Positions 16,271 through 24,577 of a DNA stretch of 64,000 bases are shown piece after piece; position 1 is the first letter of the stretch; the number at the start of each line of letters is the position of its first letter. Position numbers and translations under genes: made by a program. This DNA comes from an uncultured Pelagibacteraceae bacterium (GTDB lineage Bacteria > Pseudomonadota > Alphaproteobacteria > Pelagibacterales > Pelagibacteraceae). The stretch covers positions 1-64,000 of the forward strand of contig CACKWP010000003.1 of the NCBI GenBank assembly GCA_902603945.1. Direction: 5' to 3'. The notes below the pieces were generated by a model. The model was not told where the DNA came from. It worked only from the letters and a program-made list of their open reading frames with translations, and ran no database searches.

Positions 16271-17709
16271 ATTTTTTGGTCGTATTCGCCAATTTTTCCA
16301 GTTCCTTTGAGTAAATTATCTATAAAATCGAAGATGATTTTTTTTCTTTCATCTGATGTAGGACTTTCAGTAACTACTACAAGAGAGGGTTTATTCGATG
16401 ATGCTCTAATTAAACCCCAAGATCCATCTGTTAAAGAAAATCTTACTCCATTAACTGTTAAAACTTCTGTGATTGATTGATTGTCTATTTTTATATTCTG
16501 TTTTTTTAAATCTTCTACTTTCTTTACCATTTCATCTACCACTTTATACTTCTCTTCATCCTTACAGAATGGAGCCATAGTTGGAGATTGATATGTTTTG
16601 GGTAGCTCGTTAATGATTTCACTCATCTTCTTGTTTTGATTTATTAACAAATGACAAACTTGTATTGCAGAGTTTATTCCATCATCGTATCCATACCCTA
16701 AAGGATGATTAAAAAAGAAATGACCACTTTTTTCAAATCCTGCTAAAGCTTTTTCTTGATTTACTTTTCTTTTAATATGTGAGTGTCCTGTCTTCCAATA
16801 AATTGTCTTACAGTTATTGTCCAAAAGAATTTTATCCTTTGTATAAAGACCTGTTGATTTTACGTCTACAATAAACTTTGAATTCTTATGTTTTGACGCT
16901 AAGTTTCTTGCTATCAGTAATCCTATCTTATCTGAAAATATTTCATTTCCTTTATCATCTATCACTCCACATCTATCACCGTCGCCATCAAAACCAAAAC
17001 CAACATCAGCATTATTTTCTCTCACAGCTTTTGCTATTGCGTGTAACATCTTTAGATCTTCTGGATTTGGGTTATATTTTGGAAATGACCAATCTAATTT
17101 ACAATCTAATTCTACCACCTCACAGCCTAGACCTCTCAAAATATCTGGTGCAAAAACACCTGCTGTACCATTTCCACAAGCAACAACAGTTTTAATTTTT
17201 TTATTTAATTTATTTTTTTTAATTAAATCTTGAATATAAACTTTTTTAAATTCATTAATATTTTTGACATTTCCTTTACCAGTTTTGAATTTGTTATTTA
17301 GAGTAATGTCTTTTAGTTCAGACATTTCCTCTGGAGTATGTGTTAACCCTTTTTTGATACCCATTTTAACACCTGTCCAACCGTTTTCATTATGACTAGC
17401 TGTAACCATGGCAATTGCATCCGAATTTAAATTAAATTGGGCAAAATAAACCATTGGTGAAAGAGATAAACCAACATCTTCAACGTAACACCCTGTTGAC
17501 ACCAGTCCATCAGTCAAAGCTTTTTTGATTTTTTCACTGTAAGATCTGTAATCATGACCAACAATAACTCTAGGATTATTTTTTTTAGTATGATTAATGA
17601 TTTGAGATCCTAACCCTCTACCTAAAGTAGTGATTCCCTCAATATCAATGTCTTTTTCAAAGACCCATCTTGCATCGTACTCTCTAAAACCATTTGGATT
17701 GATTTTCAT
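16267..17709 (-). CDS. phosphomannomutase/phosphoglucomutase
   Basis: Alpha-D-phosphohexomutase of 480 residues interconverting hexose-6-phosphate and hexose-1-phosphate for nucleotide-sugar synthesis. The phosphoserine loop is TASHN (residues 103-107, Ser105). The magnesium loop is FGFDGDGDRCGVID, the sugar-binding loop FEKSGHFFF, and the C-terminal phosphate loop RASSNKPSLVV. The pattern fits the AlgC/ManB type with dual mannose and glucose specificity, instead of GlmM, which has a GEQSGH loop. It is alone on this strand. The divergent nrdA gene begins 185 bases away. Confidence 0.9.
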   Translation of the reverse strand: MKINPNGFREYDARWVFEKDIDIEGITTLGRGLGSQIINHTKKNNPRVIVGHDYRSYSEKIKKALTDGLVSTGCYVEDVGLSLSPMVYFAQFNLNSDAIAMVTASHNENGWTGVKMGIKKGLTHTPEEMSELKDITLNNKFKTGKGNVKNINEFKKVYIQDLIKKNKLNKKIKTVVACGNGTAGVFAPDILRGLGCEVVELDCKLDWSFPKYNPNPEDLKMLHAIAKAVRENNADVGFGFDGDGDRCGVIDDKGNEIFSDKIGLLIARNLASKHKNSKFIVDVKSTGLYTKDKILLDNNCKTIYWKTGHSHIKRKVNQEKALAGFEKSGHFFFNHPLGYGYDDGINSAIQVCHLLINQNKKMSEIINELPKTYQSPTMAPFCKDEEKYKVVDEMVKKVEDLKKQNIKIDNQSITEVLTVNGVRFSLTDGSWGLIRASSNKPSLVVVTESPTSDERKKIIFDFIDNLLKGTGKIGEYDQKI

Positions 17710-17772
17710 TAGCTATAAATACTAGTGAATATAGGCATTTTTTATAAAATGTTTATTAACAAAACTTTCCAC

Positions 17773-17801
17773 TTGAAAAATTAAACAGATGTTCTTATAA
17801 T
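17773..17801 (+). promoter_or_regulatory. sigma-70-type promoter of nrdAB
   Basis: A -35 box TTGAAA at 17773-17778 and a perfect -10 box TATAAT at 17796-17801 are separated by 17 bases. The predicted transcript start near 17808 gives a leader of about 87 bases before the nrdA ATG at 17895. In this AT-rich background a chance match is possible, but both boxes and the spacing are good. Confidence 0.55.
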
Positions 17802-17844
17802 GTTCTATTGATTTAGATGTTATATAGTATATTAACATAACTGT

Positions 17845-17865
17845 AACACAACATGTAGTTGTTTT
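17845..17865. promoter_or_regulatory. inverted repeat in the nrdA leader
   Basis: An imperfect 21-base palindrome with perfect inner arms ACAAC and GTTGT around ATGTA. It lies about 40 bases downstream of the predicted nrd transcript start and 30 bases upstream of the nrdA ATG. Position fits an operator such as an NrdR box, but the match to the usual NrdR consensus (ACAC-T-A-rich centre-GTGT) is only partial, so the binding protein is uncertain. Confidence 0.35.
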
Positions 17866-17894
17866 GTTAACAAATCGATAAAAACAAGAAAAAT

Positions 17895-19844
17895 ATGAAT
17901 AAAAACGTATCATTGGCAATAGAGAAAGCTGTCGGTTCAATAGGCAAGAAGAACCAAAACGAACTTAGAAATAACGGACCTAAGAAACCCGATTTATTTT
18001 CTTTATCTGGTGAGACAGAGCTGTTTCAGAATGATAAGGGAATTACAATTAAAATTGATAGGTCAAGGGATCAGAATTTAACGGACTTTGGAAAGGCTAC
18101 ACTTAAAGACAGATACTTAGGTCAAAGTGAGAGTTTTCAAGATCTCTTTGCAAGAGTTGCCAGTGTCTATGCTGACGATAATTTACATGCTCAAAGAATT
18201 TACAACTATATAAGCAACCTTTGGTTTATGCCAGCAACACCAGTTTTATCTAATGGTGGAACTGAAAGGGGATTACCTATTTCTTGTTTTTTAAATGAAG
18301 CCAGTGACAGTTTAGAGGGAATTACTAATCTTTGGGAAGAAAATGTTTGGCTTGCAGCAAGAGGTGGTGGAATTGGAAGTTATTGGGGTAACTTGAGATC
18401 AATTGGAGAGAAAATTGGAAAAGTTGGAAAAACTTCTGGAATTATTCCTTTTATTAAAGTTATGGACTCTTTGACATTAGCAATTAGCCAAGGATCTTTA
18501 AGAAGAGGTTCAGCTGCATGTTATCTACAAATTGATCATCCCGAAATTGAAGAGTTTATTGAAATGAGAAGACCTACTGGTGGAGATGTAAATAGAAGAT
18601 CTTTAAACCTACACCACGGAGTTTTAGTGACAGATGAATTCATGAGAGCAGTGGAGACAGGTGGTCAATGGGCATTAAGAAGTCCTTACGATGGATCTGT
18701 TCAACAAACCATACCAGCAAGAAATTTGTGGATCAGATTATTGACTGCGAGAATTGAAACAGGTGAGCCTTACATCGTTTACATTGATACAGTCAATAGA
18801 CAGATTCCACAGCATCACAAACTTGCCGGTTTAAAAGTTAAAACTTCAAATCTATGTAGTGAAATTACTTTACCAACTGGAATAGACAATGAGGGAAATC
18901 AAAGAACAGCAGTTTGCTGTTTATCATCTTTAAATTTAGACACTTATGATCAATGGAAAGACGATACACAATTTGTTGAGGATGTTATGAGATTTTTAGA
19001 TAATGTGATGACAGATTTTATAAATAGAGCTCCAGATGAATTCGCTCACGCAAAATACTCCGCAATGAGAGAAAGAAGTGTTGGTCTAGGAGTTATGGGA
19101 TTACACTCCTATTTCCAACAGAAAAATATTCCATTTGGATCTGTTATGAGTAAAGTTTGGAATAAAAAAATATTTCAAAACATTCAAGAAAAAGTTGACG
19201 AAGCCTCAATAACTTTAGCTGATGAGAGAGGTTCATGCCCCGATGCTGCAGAATATGGAATGAAAGAAAGATTTTCAAATAAAACTGCAATTGCTCCGAC
19301 AGCTTCTATTTCAATTATTTGTGGGGGATCTTCTCCTGGAATTGAGCCAATTGCTGCTAACAGCTACACTCATAAAACTCTCTCAGGTTCTTTCAATGTA
19401 AGAAATAAATATTTAAAAAAGATACTTCAAAAATATAATAAAGATACAGATGAAGTATGGTCAACAATAACAACCAATCAAGGATCCGTGTCACATTTAA
19501 ATTTTTTAACAGCAAACGAAAAAGATACTTTTAAAACTGCCTTTGAAATTGATCAAAGATGGATCGTTGAACTTGGTGCAGATAGAACTCCACACATATC
19601 GCAAGCACAATCAGTAAATATCTTTGTTCCCGCAGATATACATAAAAAAGAACTTCACGATATTCATTTTCAAGCATGGAAAAAAGGTCTGAAAAGCCTT
19701 TATTATTGTAGATCCAAATCAATCCAGAGAGCTGAAAATGTAAATAATGGATCTTCAACAGATGTGACAAAAAATGTTTACTCTGGAAAACAAGAATCAA
19801 ATAATGAAAACAATAACTATGAGGAGTGTTTATCATGTCAGTAG
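17895..19844 (+). CDS. nrdA: class Ia ribonucleoside-diphosphate reductase, alpha subunit
   Basis: Catalytic subunit that reduces ribonucleoside diphosphates to deoxy forms. Seen are FMPATPVLSNGGTERG, the first active-site cysteine in SCFLNEASD, the NLCSEI motif with the Asn, Cys and Glu of the radical site, and the C-terminal redox pair CLSC two residues from the end, which swaps with thioredoxin or glutaredoxin. At 649 residues it is shorter than E. coli NrdA (about 760), because it has no N-terminal ATP-cone; the reductase core begins within the first 60 residues. It overlaps nrdB by 10 bases. This is the only ribonucleotide reductase seen in the window. Confidence 0.95.
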   Translation: MNKNVSLAIEKAVGSIGKKNQNELRNNGPKKPDLFSLSGETELFQNDKGITIKIDRSRDQNLTDFGKATLKDRYLGQSESFQDLFARVASVYADDNLHAQRIYNYISNLWFMPATPVLSNGGTERGLPISCFLNEASDSLEGITNLWEENVWLAARGGGIGSYWGNLRSIGEKIGKVGKTSGIIPFIKVMDSLTLAISQGSLRRGSAACYLQIDHPEIEEFIEMRRPTGGDVNRRSLNLHHGVLVTDEFMRAVETGGQWALRSPYDGSVQQTIPARNLWIRLLTARIETGEPYIVYIDTVNRQIPQHHKLAGLKVKTSNLCSEITLPTGIDNEGNQRTAVCCLSSLNLDTYDQWKDDTQFVEDVMRFLDNVMTDFINRAPDEFAHAKYSAMRERSVGLGVMGLHSYFQQKNIPFGSVMSKVWNKKIFQNIQEKVDEASITLADERGSCPDAAEYGMKERFSNKTAIAPTASISIICGGSSPGIEPIAANSYTHKTLSGSFNVRNKYLKKILQKYNKDTDEVWSTITTNQGSVSHLNFLTANEKDTFKTAFEIDQRWIVELGADRTPHISQAQSVNIFVPADIHKKELHDIHFQAWKKGLKSLYYCRSKSIQRAENVNNGSSTDVTKNVYSGKQESNNENNNYEECLSCQ

Positions 19845-20842
19845 CAGAAAAAACTAAACCAACAATAATTCAGCCTAATAAAATGGGCTTATTAGTAGAA
19901 AACCCAGTATATAAACCATTTAGATATCCATGGTGTTATGATGCTTGGTTAACTCAGCAAAGAATTCATTGGCTACCTGAAGAGGTACCACTAGGAGATG
20001 ATGTAAGAGATTGGCAGAAAAATCTATCAGTTGAAGAAAAAAATCTTTTAACACACATATTTAGATTTTTTACTCAAGCAGATGTTGAAGTGAATAATTG
20101 TTATTTAAGACATTACACGACAGTGTTTAAACCAACAGAAGTTTTAATGATGATGACAGCCTTTGCGGCAATGGAAACAGTTCATATTGCTGCTTATTCT
20201 CATCTATTAGATACTATCGGAATGCCAGAGACAGAGTACTCAGCGTTCTTACAGTACAAAGAAATGAAAGATAAATACGACTACATGCAAGGCTTTGATG
20301 TAAAATCAAAACATAATATTGCAATGACAATGGCAGTGTTCTCAGCTTTCACAGAAGGATTACAATTATTTGCAAGTTTCGCAATTTTATTAAACTTCCC
20401 AAGATTTAATAAAATGAAAGGTATGGGCCAAATAGTAACTTGGTCAGTAAGAGATGAAACATTGCACTGTAATTCTATGATTAGACTTTTCAGAGATTTC
20501 GTTAAAGAAGAGCCACAAATCTGGAATGATAAATTAAAAAATGAAATCTATGAAGCATGCAAGACTATTGTCCATCACGAAGATGCTTTCATTGATCTAG
20601 CTTTTCAAATGGGTCCAATGCAAGGTTTGACAGCGGAAGAAGTCAAACAATACATTAGATTTATTGGAAATAGAAGATTAGAGCAATTAGGTCTAAATCC
20701 TATTTATGATGTTAAGAAAAATCCATTAACGTGGTTGGATACTATGCTTAACGGAGTAGAGCACATGAACTTTTTTGAAGGTAGAGCTACAGAATATTCT
20801 AAAGCTTCTACAAAAGGAACATGGGGCGAGGTATTTGCTTAG
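19835..20842 (+). CDS. nrdB: class Ia ribonucleoside-diphosphate reductase, beta subunit
   Basis: Radical-generating subunit with a dinuclear metal site. The carboxylate and histidine ligands are visible in FTQADVEVNNCY, METVHIAAYSHLLD (which also holds the candidate radical Tyr), FTEGLQLFASF and VRDETLHCNSM. I start at the ATG 19835, which has a strong Shine-Dalgarno GAGGAG at 19821-19826, rather than at an upstream GTG. The length of 335 residues is normal. It has no ATP-cone either. The gene begins inside the last codons of nrdA, so the two subunits are translationally coupled. Confidence 0.95.
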   Translation: MSVAEKTKPTIIQPNKMGLLVENPVYKPFRYPWCYDAWLTQQRIHWLPEEVPLGDDVRDWQKNLSVEEKNLLTHIFRFFTQADVEVNNCYLRHYTTVFKPTEVLMMMTAFAAMETVHIAAYSHLLDTIGMPETEYSAFLQYKEMKDKYDYMQGFDVKSKHNIAMTMAVFSAFTEGLQLFASFAILLNFPRFNKMKGMGQIVTWSVRDETLHCNSMIRLFRDFVKEEPQIWNDKLKNEIYEACKTIVHHEDAFIDLAFQMGPMQGLTAEEVKQYIRFIGNRRLEQLGLNPIYDVKKNPLTWLDTMLNGVEHMNFFEGRATEYSKASTKGTWGEVFA

Positions 20843-20845
20843 TAT

Positions 20846-21493
20846 TTGCAATTAAAATATAAAAGTTATTGGAGAAAATCTGGCTTAAAAGGAAAATGGG
20901 GAAATATTTTTCTTGAAAGGCTCTCAAATTATAATCCAAAAAATGTTTTAGAGATTGGTGTGTTTTGTGGCGTAACTGCAAGAAACACTTGCGATCTTTT
21001 AAGTAAGACAAATGAAAAAAACTTCAGTTATATTGGTATAGATTTATTTGGCAGTGATCAAAATGAATACAAGGATGAGATAAAGCCGAAGTTTTTAAAA
21101 GATCAAAAATTTTCAAACCCATTGAAAAATATTTATTATAATTATATTTTGAGAGAAAACTTAAACTCTGTTCAAAGCGTAAGCAAATTATTAAAAGAAT
21201 ACAAAGATAATATCAGATTAATATCTGGTGACACTAATAAAGTATTAAAAGAAATAGATCTTCAAAATATTGATTTTACTTTTTTAGATGGCGGGCATAG
21301 CTATCAGACAGTAATTAATGATCTTACGATTTTATATGGTAGCATGAAGGATAAAAAAAAAGTTATTTTATGTGACGATTACGGCAAGGAAAGCTACATT
21401 CCTGAAGTTGAAAAAGCTATAAACGATTTTGCAAAACAAAATAATTTAAAACTTAATATTATAGAAAATAGATTTGCTGAGATAATAACTTAA
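20846..21493 (+). CDS. class I SAM-dependent methyltransferase
   Basis: A 215-residue soluble methyltransferase. The SAM-binding motif I is VLEIGVFCGVTARN near residue 35, followed by the acidic strand YIGIDLFG, the segment IRLISGDTNKVL and DFTFLDGGHSYQTVINDL, typical of the Methyltransf_24 type often found with glycan genes. The start is TTG, 3 bases after the nrdB stop, so it appears to ride on the nrd transcript. Substrate unknown. It converges on znuA with a 2-base gap. Confidence 0.75.
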   Translation: MQLKYKSYWRKSGLKGKWGNIFLERLSNYNPKNVLEIGVFCGVTARNTCDLLSKTNEKNFSYIGIDLFGSDQNEYKDEIKPKFLKDQKFSNPLKNIYYNYILRENLNSVQSVSKLLKEYKDNIRLISGDTNKVLKEIDLQNIDFTFLDGGHSYQTVINDLTILYGSMKDKKKVILCDDYGKESYIPEVEKAINDFAKQNNLKLNIIENRFAEIIT

Positions 21494-21495
21494 GT

Positions 21496-22446
21496 CTAAC
21501 AGCTTTTAAAAGAAGCATACATATTTCTTATTAAATCAAAGTATAAATCTTTTCCTGGATCAAGTGTTGCTCCTAATGGATCTATAACTCCAGTCTTAAT
21601 ATTTGTATCTTTAGCAACTGCTTTTATAATATCTGGATTAAATTGAGGTTCTGAAAATACACAAGTTACTTTTTCATGTTCAATTATTTCTCTGATCTCA
21701 GACAATTGCTCAGCTCCTGGTAATACATCTGTATTAACCGTAAAAGCGCCTAAAACATTTACATTAAATCTTTTTTCAAAATACTGGTAGGCATCATGGA
21801 ATACAATAGATTTAAAATCTCCTTTTAGTTCAGATTTAACTTTTTTCGTAAGATTGTCTAAAGCTTTATGAGCCTTCTTTAAATTTGCTCTATATGCAGA
21901 TGCATTGTTGGGATCTTTTTCAATTAAATGTTCTGCCATTTCACTTAGGATTGCTTTTGCGTTTATTGGATCAAGCCAAATATGTGGATCGTGTTCACCG
22001 TGAGCATGCCCGTGATGATCGTCATGCTTATCTTCTTTGTGACCGTGTTCTTTATGCTCATCGTGCCCATGTTCTTCAAATATATTTCTCTCTCTAAATT
22101 CTAATTTTGTTAATCCATTAATTTCCATCAATTCTATTTTTTCAGCTTTTTTAGCTATTGATTTTAATGGTTTTTCTAAAAAATTTTCTAAATCTTCACC
22201 AACCCAAAATATTAGGTCAGCATTCTGTAACATTTTAGCGTGTGATGGTTTCATAGCAAACCCATGTGGTGAAGCATATCCGTCTACTATCAAATCTGGT
22301 TTACCCACTCCATCCATCAAATAACTTGCTAATGAATGTATAGGTTTAATTGAAGCGACTACTTTAATATCAGCATTTGCTGGTGAAAAAATAGTTAATA
22401 AAGATATTATTGATAAAATAAATGTTAATTTTTTAATGTTTTTCAT
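21496..22446 (-). CDS. znuA: zinc ABC transporter, substrate-binding protein
   Basis: Periplasmic zinc receptor of 316 residues. Residues 1-25 form a signal peptide ending in SPANA. The mature protein has KPIHSLASYLMDGV with the first His ligand, SPHGFAMKPSHAKML, a histidine- and aspartate-rich loop of about 35 residues (from EEHGHDEHKEHGH to GEHDPHIWLDP), FHDAYQYFEKRF and the final FSEPQFNP. The His loop is typical of ZnuA and not of manganese receptors. It is divergent from znuC; the 72-base gap holds two Zur-type palindromes. The C-terminal cysteine and early histidines agree with the zinc subgroup. Confidence 0.94.
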   Translation of the reverse strand: MKNIKKLTFILSIISLLTIFSPANADIKVVASIKPIHSLASYLMDGVGKPDLIVDGYASPHGFAMKPSHAKMLQNADLIFWVGEDLENFLEKPLKSIAKKAEKIELMEINGLTKLEFRERNIFEEHGHDEHKEHGHKEDKHDDHHGHAHGEHDPHIWLDPINAKAILSEMAEHLIEKDPNNASAYRANLKKAHKALDNLTKKVKSELKGDFKSIVFHDAYQYFEKRFNVNVLGAFTVNTDVLPGAEQLSEIREIIEHEKVTCVFSEPQFNPDIIKAVAKDTNIKTGVIDPLGATLDPGKDLYFDLIRNMYASFKSC

Positions 22447-22465
22447 AATGATAATATTTAAAATT

Positions 22466-22480
22466 TGTTATAATATAACA
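22466..22480. promoter_or_regulatory. Zur operator 1 (predicted)
   Basis: A perfect 15-base palindrome, TGTTATAATATAACA, in the znuA/znuC intergenic region, 20 bases upstream of the znuA start. It resembles the TATAACATAA-type core of Zur and Fur family sites. A zur gene lies downstream in the same cluster. Confidence 0.8.
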
Positions 22481-22483
22481 CTA

Positions 22484-22498
22484 TGTAATAATATAACA
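22484..22498. promoter_or_regulatory. Zur operator 2 (predicted)
   Basis: A second copy of the palindrome (TGTAATAATATAACA) with one mismatch, centred 18 bases from the first and 20 bases upstream of the znuC start. The two sites are symmetrically placed, so Zur could repress both divergent promoters at once. Confidence 0.75.
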
Positions 22499-22518
22499 TT
22501 TTTAAGTCAAGGAAAAAA

Positions 22519-23265
22519 ATGACATCAAATCAAAATATTTTAGTAAAATTAAATCAAGCTGGTTTCCGTTTAAAGAACAAATGGCTAGTTAAAGGAGTGT
22601 CACTACAAATTGAAAAGGGAAAAATAGTTACTCTTATTGGGCCAAATGGTTCTGGAAAAACTACAACTGCTAAAATTGCATTAGGAATTTATAAAAAAAT
22701 TGATGGAGAAGTTGAAAAATATACAAATAAAGTTGGATACGTTCCTCAAAAAATTTCAATTGATTGGACATTGCCACTTAGAGTGAAGGATTTCATGGTT
22801 TTAACTGAAAATTTAAAAGATGAAGATATTAATGAAGCTCTATCATTAACTGGCGTTATACAACTTAAAAATAAAAATTTGGGTGATTTATCAGGTGGTG
22901 AATTTCAAAGAGTATTGATCGCAAGAGCCATTTCAAAAAAACCAGATTTATTAGTGCTTGATGAACCAGTACAAGGAGTAGATTTTACTGGTGAAATTGC
23001 TTTATACAAGCTCATAAAGAAAATTACTGACGAATTGAATTGTGGAATTTTATTAATTTCACATGATTTACATACAGTGATGAGTGCTACAGACCATGTT
23101 GTATGCTTAAACGGGCACGTCTGCTGTTCAGGGTCTCCAATAGATGTTGCAAAAAACAATGAATATAAAGCTTTGTTCGGTGAACAAGCTTCTCAAATAT
23201 TATCAAGGTATGAACATAGACATGATCATATTCACACTAATGAAGGAGAAATAAAAAAAAATTAA
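22519..23265 (+). CDS. znuC: zinc ABC transporter, ATP-binding protein
   Basis: ABC ATPase of 248 residues that drives zinc import with ZnuB. Walker A is GPNGSGKTT (near residues 43-51), the signature is LSGGEFQRV, Walker B is LLVLDEP and the switch histidine is in LLISHDLHTV. The sequence VCCSGSP and the histidine-rich C-terminal stretch (YEHRHDHIHTNE) are ZnuC-like and could bind zinc. The gene runs directly into znuB with no gap. It is controlled from the shared Zur-site region with znuA. Confidence 0.95.
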   Translation: MTSNQNILVKLNQAGFRLKNKWLVKGVSLQIEKGKIVTLIGPNGSGKTTTAKIALGIYKKIDGEVEKYTNKVGYVPQKISIDWTLPLRVKDFMVLTENLKDEDINEALSLTGVIQLKNKNLGDLSGGEFQRVLIARAISKKPDLLVLDEPVQGVDFTGEIALYKLIKKITDELNCGILLISHDLHTVMSATDHVVCLNGHVCCSGSPIDVAKNNEYKALFGEQASQILSRYEHRHDHIHTNEGEIKKN

Positions 23266-24069
23266 ATGTTAGATGATTTTTTTATAAGAGCTTTAATAGC
23301 TGGACTTGGTATTGCGATTGTTACAGGGCCTCTTGGTTGTTTTGTTATTTGGAGAAGATTATCATATTTTGGTGATACTCTTGCACACTCAGCATTACTT
23401 GGGGTAACCTTAGCTTATACTTTGGAATTTAATATTGCTTTTTCAGTATTTATAATTTCATCTTTAATTGCTTTAGTTTTAATTCAGCTTCAAAAAAGAA
23501 CTAATCTACCAGGAGATGCTTTATTAGGGCTCTTAGCTCATTCATCTTTAGCAGTTGGACTTGTTGTTATTGGTTTTTTAACATTCATTAGATTCGATAT
23601 AATGGGATTATTATTTGGAGATATTCTGGCTGTTACAGTTGATGATTTATTAATTATATGGATAGGAGGTCCATTAATTCTTCTAATTCTTAAATTAATT
23701 TGGAAACCTTTATTTGCATCAACAGTAAATTATGAATTAGCAGAAGCTGAAGGTTTAAATCCTGATAGGGCTAAAGCTATTTTCACAATTTTAATGGCTG
23801 GAATTATTGCTATTTCAATTAAAATGGTTGGATTATTGTTAATTACGGGGATGTTAATAATACCAGCTGCAATGGCTAGGAATATTTCTACAAGCCCACA
23901 AAGTATGGTTGTCTATTCAATACTTGGTGGTTTATTATCAGTATTTTTAGGTTTGTTTACCTCACTAGAATTTAATACATCCTCAGGTCCATCAATTATA
24001 GCAGCTTCTTTATTTTTATTTATACTCTCATTATTAAATATTAAGCAATCGATTAAATTGAAAAATTAA
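23266..24069 (+). CDS. znuB: zinc ABC transporter, permease
   Basis: Integral membrane subunit of 267 residues with about eight hydrophobic helices, ABC-3 family. The motif RRLSYFGDTLAHSALLGV (residues about 28-45) is the coupling and family signature. Later helices contain KMVGLLLITGMLIIPAA, the pore segment conserved in ZnuB and MntB. It starts on the base after the znuC stop. Together with ZnuA and ZnuC it forms a complete zinc importer. Confidence 0.95.
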   Translation: MLDDFFIRALIAGLGIAIVTGPLGCFVIWRRLSYFGDTLAHSALLGVTLAYTLEFNIAFSVFIISSLIALVLIQLQKRTNLPGDALLGLLAHSSLAVGLVVIGFLTFIRFDIMGLLFGDILAVTVDDLLIIWIGGPLILLILKLIWKPLFASTVNYELAEAEGLNPDRAKAIFTILMAGIIAISIKMVGLLLITGMLIIPAAMARNISTSPQSMVVYSILGGLLSVFLGLFTSLEFNTSSGPSIIAASLFLFILSLLNIKQSIKLKN

Positions 24070-24084
24070 TGATAAACAAGTAAA

Positions 24085-24492
24085 ATGATCAAAATGTATA
24101 AAGAAAATAATCTCTCAAAAAATCAGCAAATTATTTTTGATTTAATTAATAAATCTTCGGAACCCTTAAAAGCATATACAATACTTTTTAGTGTCCAAAA
24201 GAAAGGAATTAAAGCTCCACCTCAAGTTTATCGAGCTTTAGATAAATTAGTTGAGACAGGTAAGATTCATAAAATTGAAAGTAAAAATGCTTTTGTTGCA
24301 TGTAGAAATTCAAATTGTGAAATTTCAAAAGCAACTGCATTTTCTATCTGTGAAAGTTGTGAAATGGTTGATGAAATCAGTGATACAAAACTTTCAAAAT
24401 ATTTATCAGGTTTTAATCATAAAAAAGGAATGAAATTTAAAAGATTTAATTTAGAATTTTTCGGTATTTGTAAAAAGTGTAAAAAAGATTAG
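24085..24492 (+). CDS. zur: zinc uptake regulator, Fur family
   Basis: A 135-residue Fur-family repressor. The winged-helix region has PLKAYTILFSVQKKGIKAPPQVYRALDKLVETG, where the recognition helix follows APPQVYRAL. Structural zinc is held by two CxxC pairs, one in ICESCEMVDE and one in ICKKCKKD at the end, as in Zur proteins. Location after znuCB supports zinc specificity, not iron. An in-frame ATG at 24094 is an alternative start. It would bind the two palindromes at 22466-22498 when zinc is sufficient. Confidence 0.9.
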   Translation: MIKMYKENNLSKNQQIIFDLINKSSEPLKAYTILFSVQKKGIKAPPQVYRALDKLVETGKIHKIESKNAFVACRNSNCEISKATAFSICESCEMVDEISDTKLSKYLSGFNHKKGMKFKRFNLEFFGICKKCKKD

Positions 24493-24577
24493 ATCACTTC
24501 AAAAATATTTCTGCGACAATACTCTCTTTTCATTAAAATTTTTTATAATTTAAAATAATAATAACAAAAGGATAATT

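Noticed and set aside
17722-17940. Minus-strand ORF across the nrd control region
   Set aside because: It covers the promoter and nrdA start, has no family similarity and is best explained by chance in AT-rich DNA.
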